A DNA stretch of 14,928 nucleotides, taken from assembly GCA_016839845.1 (NCBI GenBank), contig JAEOTL010000192.1:1-14928 (forward strand), given 5' to 3'. This stretch comes from Promethearchaeota archaeon. GTDB taxonomy: Archaea > Asgardarchaeota > Lokiarchaeia > Sigynarchaeales > SOKP01. Position 1 is the stretch's first letter; each line of letters starts with the position of its first letter. The notes beneath the pieces are model-generated. The model did no database searches. It saw nothing but the letters and a program-made list of their open reading frames with translations, and had not been told where the DNA came from. Made by a program: the position numbers and the translations under genes. Positions 7,066-12,800 of the stretch are shown here, piece by piece.

Positions 7066-7986
7066 TTATATTTTTTCTTTCTTTCCCAATATTCCTCGGG
7101 GTCTAATTATTAACATTATTATAATTATGATGAAATGAAATATACCAGAGAGAGGGAAACCCACAAGGGGATCAATGAAGTATTCACTTATTTTAACCGC
7201 AAAAGCTAGTACAAATGCACCTATTACTGTTCCTGGGATACTCCCCATTCCTCCAAGAATTACCACTGACATGGATAACAGCAGGATATCCCAGCCTTTC
7301 CCCATTAACATAGGTTCTATTGGTACGTATAGAAAAGCAGCTACTCCTGCAAGGAAGGCAGAGATAGTTACAGTAAATAACAGGACTCCATCAAGGTTGA
7401 TGCCCATAAGCCTAGCAGCATCTTGATCTTGGGAAACTGCCCTAATAGCCCTTCCAAACTTTGAATATTTTATAAATGTAATGAGTAAGATAATGATGAG
7501 TGCTGATATTCCAATGACAAAAAGTCTATAAAAAGAGAATTGGACTTCTGTACCTGGAATCGTAAAATTTCCAGGAACAAATTGCCCTTTACTAATTAAC
7601 ACTAAACCAGGGATGACATTCATGTTTATCAAATTCTCAGCAAGCCATACAAAGTTAAAAATAAGATATCCTAATGAAAAAGTAGCAATTAAAACCATGA
7701 TTTCATTTTCATGGAAGGGTTTTATAAGTGTTATATATGTGAGTGCTCCAAGTCCAGTGGCTATTATTAAACCTAGCACTACACTAAATAAATAAGACCA
7801 GTCTAAATATTCTGAAAAAGCAAATATCAGATATCCTGAAAGGAAATAAAATTGTCCATGGGCTAGATTAATAACCTTCCCTACACCGTATAGTAATGAA
7901 TACCCTAAAGAAATTAAGGATAGTATTAATGCTAAACTAGTTCCCAATATGAGAATTTCTAGTATACTACTAAAAAGATCTGCCAA
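7066..7986 (-). CDS. livH: Branched-chain amino acid-type ABC transporter permease LivH
   Basis: This is a 306-residue permease with about eight membrane helices. Family motifs include LLYGVGKVINLAHGQFYFLS (31-50), the coupling loop IRAVSQDQDAARLMGIN (181-197), ISAFLAGVAAFLY (208-220), VILGGMGSIPGTVIGAF (242-258), and the C-terminal LIIRPRGILGK (292-302). It partners LivM to form the channel for the substrate delivered by the binding protein. The start is TTG at 7986: a TGA in the same frame lies nine bases upstream and no ATG occurs before the core. A moderate ribosome-binding site (AGGA at 7997-8000, within AAAGGATTGAT) precedes it. The gene is separated from the binding-protein gene by 168 nt that include an oligo-T run and TATA-like repeats, so livHMGF-HEAT may be transcribed both by read-through and from its own promoter. 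Confidence 0.95.
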   Translation of the reverse strand: MADLFSSILEILILGTSLALILSLISLGYSLLYGVGKVINLAHGQFYFLSGYLIFAFSEYLDWSYLFSVVLGLIIATGLGALTYITLIKPFHENEIMVLIATFSLGYLIFNFVWLAENLINMNVIPGLVLISKGQFVPGNFTIPGTEVQFSFYRLFVIGISALIIILLITFIKYSKFGRAIRAVSQDQDAARLMGINLDGVLLFTVTISAFLAGVAAFLYVPIEPMLMGKGWDILLLSMSVVILGGMGSIPGTVIGAFVLAFAVKISEYFIDPLVGFPLSGIFHFIIIIIMLIIRPRGILGKKEKI

Positions 7987-8053
7987 ATTAAATCAATCCT
8001 TTAAAGAGAAATGTTTTTCAAACTGATAATTATTTTGATAGTTAATTACCTTA

Positions 8054-8080
8054 GGTTTAAAAGTCTTTGGTTTTAAAACT
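8054..8080 (-). promoter_or_regulatory. Paired TATA-like repeats upstream of livH
   Basis: The minus strand carries AGTTTTAAAACC (8080-8069) and then ACTTTTAAACC (8064-8054), two near-copies whose starts are 16 nt apart. The first contains the perfect palindrome GTTTTAAAAC (8070-8079). They lie about 70-95 nt before the livH start, where a TATA box for an internal promoter would fit. They could equally be a dimer-binding operator. Confidence 0.3.
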
Positions 8081-8119
8081 TCCCCTAAATTATAAAGAGA
8101 ATTAGAAATTGATACTATT

Positions 8120-8132
8120 AAAAAAAAAAAAA
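8120..8132 (-). terminator. T13 tract after the binding-protein gene
   Basis: Thirteen A on the + strand are T13 in the minus transcript, starting 22 nt after the binding-protein stop codon. No hairpin is evident. As an archaeal U-tract terminator it would let most transcripts end after the binding protein, with partial read-through into livHMGF. Confidence 0.6.
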
Positions 8133-8154
8133 GAAGATTAGTTATTTATTTTTC

Positions 8155-9663
8155 TTACCACCAATATGGAAACATTATTGCGTTTTTGTATGCCTCTATA
8201 GGCTTACCACCTATGGTGGGGTATTCTACCGCACTAAGAGGTCCAGTAAGACTATCAAAGATACCTAAAGACTCATTTCCATAATACCATCCTGGAATAA
8301 GAGGTGCCGAATAATAGTATTGTTGATAAGGATTCGATAGATTGAGAGGTTGCCACTGACGGAATTGATTTTCACCCCAGCCATACTCAAGAGTTCCATT
8401 TTGAGGCATTATGTCATGAAACTCATCAAATCCAATTAGTTGGTTAACCGCTTGATATGAATTAGAATAATCATACATTTCTAGTGCGGTGACAATCTCA
8501 TCAGATGTTAGGATGGCATCTGCGGCAACAAATTCGTCAACAATCAATTCAATTGCATTGAAACCGTTCATTGTGGTATAGATTGGGGCTACTCCATATT
8601 CGAGTTGATATTCTTCTAGAAACGGAAGTAATTCATCGGTTGTATTGGTATATGAAAATCCGTGAGAGGTAATTTCGTACATCGCACCATACACACCATA
8701 AGTAGGCCAAGTACCAACCGCTTCCATGTATACATCAAACTGCGCCAAAACATTAATACCTGCAACTAATGCTTCCGGTTGATAGAGATTATAACGTGCT
8801 CCAAATTGGCCTCCAACCGCAGGGTCAGAAATGATGGGAACTATTAAATGGGTGTTTGCTGCGCTTAATCTTCCCCATAATGCATCAAAATCATATGCTA
8901 ACCCACCAGCTGGAATTGGTTCAGTTGAAAATACCATTGCGGGATGTACTGCCTTTACTGTTGATACTACTTGTCCCAAAACATCAGCAGTCCACATAAG
9001 ATTTTCATATACGATGGTAATATTATTAACTGGATATCCAATATGATCAGTAATGTTGCCTATAAGTCTGCTGTTAATATAATTGCCTATAACTACTCCC
9101 ATTCTCTTATTATTGAGGGGACCAAGTCTAAACGTATATTTATAGAAATCATAGAAGCCTCCTACCCGTACTTTACACCAATCTTCGGTTGCAGTTCCAG
9201 TTATGAGTAAGGGAATTTCAGCGGCCATTACTATATCATGGTATACAGAGAAGACTTCTGAACGAAATCCTCCAAATATAGCGTTAGGCTTATGCCCTAT
9301 CATTGTATTGGCAGCATCTGTAGCTGTGTCAAAATCGTAAGCTGCTTCTTTTGTATCTTCTGCGACAAGTCCTACCCAGTAAGTATCCCCTCCGATTGTT
9401 ACACCTCCAGCTTCGTTGATTCGACGAGCTGCAATATATGCTCCCTGCCAAGCTCCAAGTCCGCTCCAACTCATATCGTCAAGGAGTCCAAATTTTATTG
9501 TTCTACTTAACGGTTTTTGTTCAGGTTCAAGACCAGGATATATATAGGGATTAACAGCAGCTTCTTCACCGCCCAAGTAAATTATTCCTAAGGGGATTCC
9601 TATACCAGCAGCAATACCAATGATTAAAACGATAGCTATTATTCTTTTTGTTGAACTTTCCAT
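8155..9663 (-). CDS. livK: Membrane-anchored solute-binding protein of the Liv/HAAT importer
   Basis: The 502-residue protein has a short basic N-terminus and one hydrophobic segment (about 8-30, IIAIVLIIGIAAGIGIPLGI), then a long extracellular type-1 periplasmic-binding-protein fold. SGLGAWQGAYIAARRINEAG (67-86) is the family's first-strand/helix signature. There is no lipobox cysteine, so it is probably tethered by an uncleaved helix. Six Asn-x-Ser/Thr sequons in the ectodomain (two NIT, NTT, NGT, NLS, NES) fit exposure to archaeal N-glycosylation. It is longer than the usual 370-400 residues of LivK, with a Tyr/Trp-rich C-terminus ending FPYWW. It should capture the substrate and deliver it to LivHM. 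The ligand is unknown: family members bind branched-chain amino acids, amides, urea or aromatic and other carboxylates. The start is the ATG at 9663, six bases after the ribosome-binding site GTGATC; the GTG at 9675 is part of that site. Confidence 0.92.
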   Translation of the reverse strand: MESSTKRIIAIVLIIGIAAGIGIPLGIIYLGGEEAAVNPYIYPGLEPEQKPLSRTIKFGLLDDMSWSGLGAWQGAYIAARRINEAGGVTIGGDTYWVGLVAEDTKEAAYDFDTATDAANTMIGHKPNAIFGGFRSEVFSVYHDIVMAAEIPLLITGTATEDWCKVRVGGFYDFYKYTFRLGPLNNKRMGVVIGNYINSRLIGNITDHIGYPVNNITIVYENLMWTADVLGQVVSTVKAVHPAMVFSTEPIPAGGLAYDFDALWGRLSAANTHLIVPIISDPAVGGQFGARYNLYQPEALVAGINVLAQFDVYMEAVGTWPTYGVYGAMYEITSHGFSYTNTTDELLPFLEEYQLEYGVAPIYTTMNGFNAIELIVDEFVAADAILTSDEIVTALEMYDYSNSYQAVNQLIGFDEFHDIMPQNGTLEYGWGENQFRQWQPLNLSNPYQQYYYSAPLIPGWYYGNESLGIFDSLTGPLSAVEYPTIGGKPIEAYKNAIMFPYWW

Positions 9664-9669
9664 GTTATA

Positions 9670-9675
9670 GATCAC
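9670..9675 (-). promoter_or_regulatory. Shine-Dalgarno of the binding-protein gene
   Basis: GTGATC is an exact six-base match to the archaeal anti-Shine-Dalgarno complement, with 6 nt (TATAAC) before the ATG at 9663. It rules against taking its own GTG as the start codon. Confidence 0.7.
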
Positions 9676-9736
9676 TTTTTTATTTATTTTTTAGTTTTTC
9701 ATAAATTTAGATTATCATTTAATACTTCATTTTAGC

Positions 9737-9754
9737 ATATATATAAATTTTATA
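9737..9754 (-). promoter_or_regulatory. TATA box candidate for the binding-protein gene
   Basis: The minus strand reads TATAAAATTTATATATAT, about 75-90 nt before the start codon. The implied leader is about 45-65 nt. It is the strongest TATA-like sequence in the 198 nt spacer between the giant membrane-protein gene and this gene. Confidence 0.45.
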
Positions 9755-9765
9755 ACTTTTTCATA

Positions 9766-9783
9766 GTAAAATCATAATTTTAC
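9766..9783. promoter_or_regulatory. Inverted repeat abutting the TATA box, possible operator
   Basis: GTAAAAT-CATA-ATTTTAC is a perfect 7 bp inverted repeat with a 4 bp centre. It lies about 12 bp upstream of the TATA-like element of the importer's binding-protein gene. Its position suits a dimeric transcription regulator. A chance palindrome in AT-rich DNA is the alternative. Confidence 0.35.
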
Positions 9784-9818
9784 AAAACTTTTCTATACAT
9801 GAGTGTAGAATTAGAATT

Positions 9819-9846
9819 AATTCTGAGTTAAGCTCAACTTAGAATT
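9819..9846. repeat. 11 bp imperfect inverted repeat downstream of the giant gene
   Basis: AATTCTGAGTT (9819-9829) and AACTTAGAATT (9836-9846) form an 11 bp inverted repeat with one non-Watson-Crick position and a 6 nt loop. It begins 27 nt past the stop codon of the giant membrane-protein gene. In the minus transcript the odd position is an A-C mismatch; on the + strand it would be a G-U pair. It may be an RNA 3'-end structure or a second protein-binding site. Confidence 0.4.
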
Positions 9847-9873
9847 GATAATGCTCTGGGGGGAAGATGGGGT

Positions 9874-12800
9874 CTATGGACTACTACCAATAAAAACTAT
9901 TAAAGACAATATCCCCAGAATTATTAACAAGATAAAAAGTGAGAGTAATGTGAAAAACCTCCATCTGATTGAAATTTTTTCTCTTTCCTCTTTTCTGCGA
10001 ATAAATACTAAGATAATTGTACCCACAACTGCAGTTGAGATGAATCCTGCAAAAGGATACCAGTCAGGAGTTATAAGGATAAATAATAAGCTAATTACAC
10101 TACCCCAGCCAATTGACAATCGAAGGACTCTCCTCTTAAAAATAACGTCAGCATCCTCTGATTCTTCAGAGGGTATAAGCAGAGAAAGCAATCCCACAAT
10201 GGCAAACATCAGAAGGGTAGTGTGACCCGGATTTAGAAGACCTAAAACAATATCTGACATTAGTATTCCCGTGAAAACAGCTAAGAAGATGCTGAATAAG
10301 ATCCAAATAATCTTAAAATTCGCTTTAATGAATCTATAAATTGCTTTTGAAAAGTTAATGAAGGCAACTTTGATTTTTCTGAAGAATCTAACTAGCGAAT
10401 CTAATAATTTATTAAAGAGCTCCCGTAATTCCTCTAACAGAAATACAAATGGATAAATGAACAACGATATTGCGATAGCAGCTAAGAAGATATTCCAGGA
10501 ATTCGATAAGTCTCTCAAGATTAAACTTATCAACAGACAAATCACAGCCCAAAACACAAATGCTTTGAGAGAGTGCCTTTTGAAGGGTTTAACTATTATT
10601 CCTAAGAACAACACAAGATTTAGAAGAGCTACACTTAAATTTAACTGTACAGAGGTATTTGGGGCATAATTTAAAAGAATAAAAAGATCAACTGATAGTA
10701 GCCCTCCGATTATTAGGAAAATCGCCTTTCTAAGAGGTACTAATCTTTTTTCAGGAAATACCCTTACTTTTTCATCAATATATGTAAAAATCATTAATAA
10801 TATAAAGGAGAATATGACCAAATTCAACGAACGCAGCAGATTTAAGGTTACAAAATAAAGTGGCCAAGTTATAAAATCTAAGTACAATACAAATAGAAGA
10901 AAAGATCGGATTTTCTGTTTCTTTGAAAGAATGTATTTACTAAAATCTAAAAGCTTGATTAAATATACGGCTTCAAGAACTAAAATGAAAATTATTAGTG
11001 GAATTGATGTCGAGAAGTAAGATAGGAAATAAGCAAGATAAAGCCATATTAAGTAAATGGCTGTAAACGCCATTAAAAATATCCATGTTATTACTTTCAG
11101 ATAATTAGCATATTTTCCTAGAAATTTCAAGATGTAACTATCTATTAGCATGAGAAAATGACCCATCAGGCTCAAACTTAAGAATATTGACTGGGGCGCA
11201 ACTCCAAACATAATAAGAGATTGGAGTAAAATAAACGAGAGGGAGATATAAAAACTTGCCCCCAAAACACGATTTATGACCGATCTCCTTTTAACTAATA
11301 TCTCTTTTTTATTTGGATATAATTGTTCCATGGCAGTAAAGAATGAATAAATTGTATAAAATTGCAGCACGATAAATAACGAAAATTCTACACTTAGCAA
11401 AATCGGGAATAATCCTGTAGCGTCATGTAAAATTAGAAATATCATGCAGCTAATTACAAAATAACTAATAGTATGGATCAGCTGTGCATATCCTTTTTTA
11501 ATTTTCTTTACAGAGTTAATATCTACTATTGTTAAAGCAAAAAGTACTACTTGAGATACAAGGATACTAATAATAATACTTGTAAATTGAACCATCAAGC
11601 CATACATCAACAGACTCAATTCTAAATACAAAACGATGACTAATAATGAATAAGCTTTTGTTAGAACTTGCGGGTGTTTTTCTTTTAAAAATAAATCGTA
11701 TATATACTTCACAAATTGAAAGAGCAAAATTGTCTCAATGATAATTATAGCAACTAATGTGAAAAAGTTGAAGACCGTGAATAACCCTATTATATAAAAA
11801 ACTAATACTCCTATAGATGCCATAAAGAGTACCCACGTTCCAACTTTAAGATATACTCCTCCTTTTCCTAAAAATTTCAGTACTCGTGAATCAAAAATCA
11901 CTATGAAGTGAATTATTAAGCTTAAAATGGAGAAGATTAATTGGGGTACAATTCCAACTAAAAGAAGTGATTGAAGCACAATAAAGCATATTGTAATATA
12001 AAATCCTGTCCCTAAAACTCGTTTCATCTGAGAACTGCGTTTTTGAATAATCTCCACTTTATCGGGGGAAAACTGCTTTAATGCCGCAAAAAAAGAGTAA
12101 TTGGTGTAAAATTGCATAGTAACAAATAATAATATCCCGAAACTGAGTAAGATCTGAACCTTACCTATTAACCCTTGTAAAAATAAGAGGATCATTAAAG
12201 AAATGATAAAATAACTAACTGTGTGGATGAGTTGGCCATACCCCGTCTTGATTTTCTTTATAGAATAGATGTCTAGTATCGTTAAAATGAGAAGTGTGAC
12301 CTGTGATACAAGGATGCTCTCGTAAATTCCTGTAAATTGAGTCATCAGAGCAAATATCAACACACTTATCTCAAAATAGAGAACGATAACCAGAAATGAG
12401 AAGACCAGTTTTAGGAATTGAGGATGTTTTTCCTGAAAGAAAAGGCTGTTTAGATATTTAACAAGTTGAAATAGTAAACATGTCTCAAGTAAAATTATTA
12501 AAGCTATAGGAAAGAAATTAAATAGATTGAAGCTATTAAAAATTGAAACTAAGTATAAAGCTATAAATATCATAACAGACATCCAAGATATCGCTTTAAG
12601 ATAATTCGATGTTTTTCCAAGCAATTTCACACTGTTAGAGTCAAAAACCATTAGAACATAGCTTAATATACTTAAAATTAATAAAATTAATTGAAATTCT
12701 AACCCTAACCATTGGAGTACTTCAAGCAGTAGTGGAAATAGTGTTCCATATAAAACTATTCCCAAGCCCCGGTTTATTCCCTTTTTCCACTTATTTAAAG

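Noticed and set aside
7175..7795. + strand frames within livH
   Set aside because: They are shadows of the livH permease in opposite frames; no family features.
9845..10225. 126-residue + strand frame covering the end of the giant gene
   Set aside because: It is antisense to the conserved C-terminal helices, has no ribosome-binding site, and has a composition typical of the complement of membrane-protein codons.
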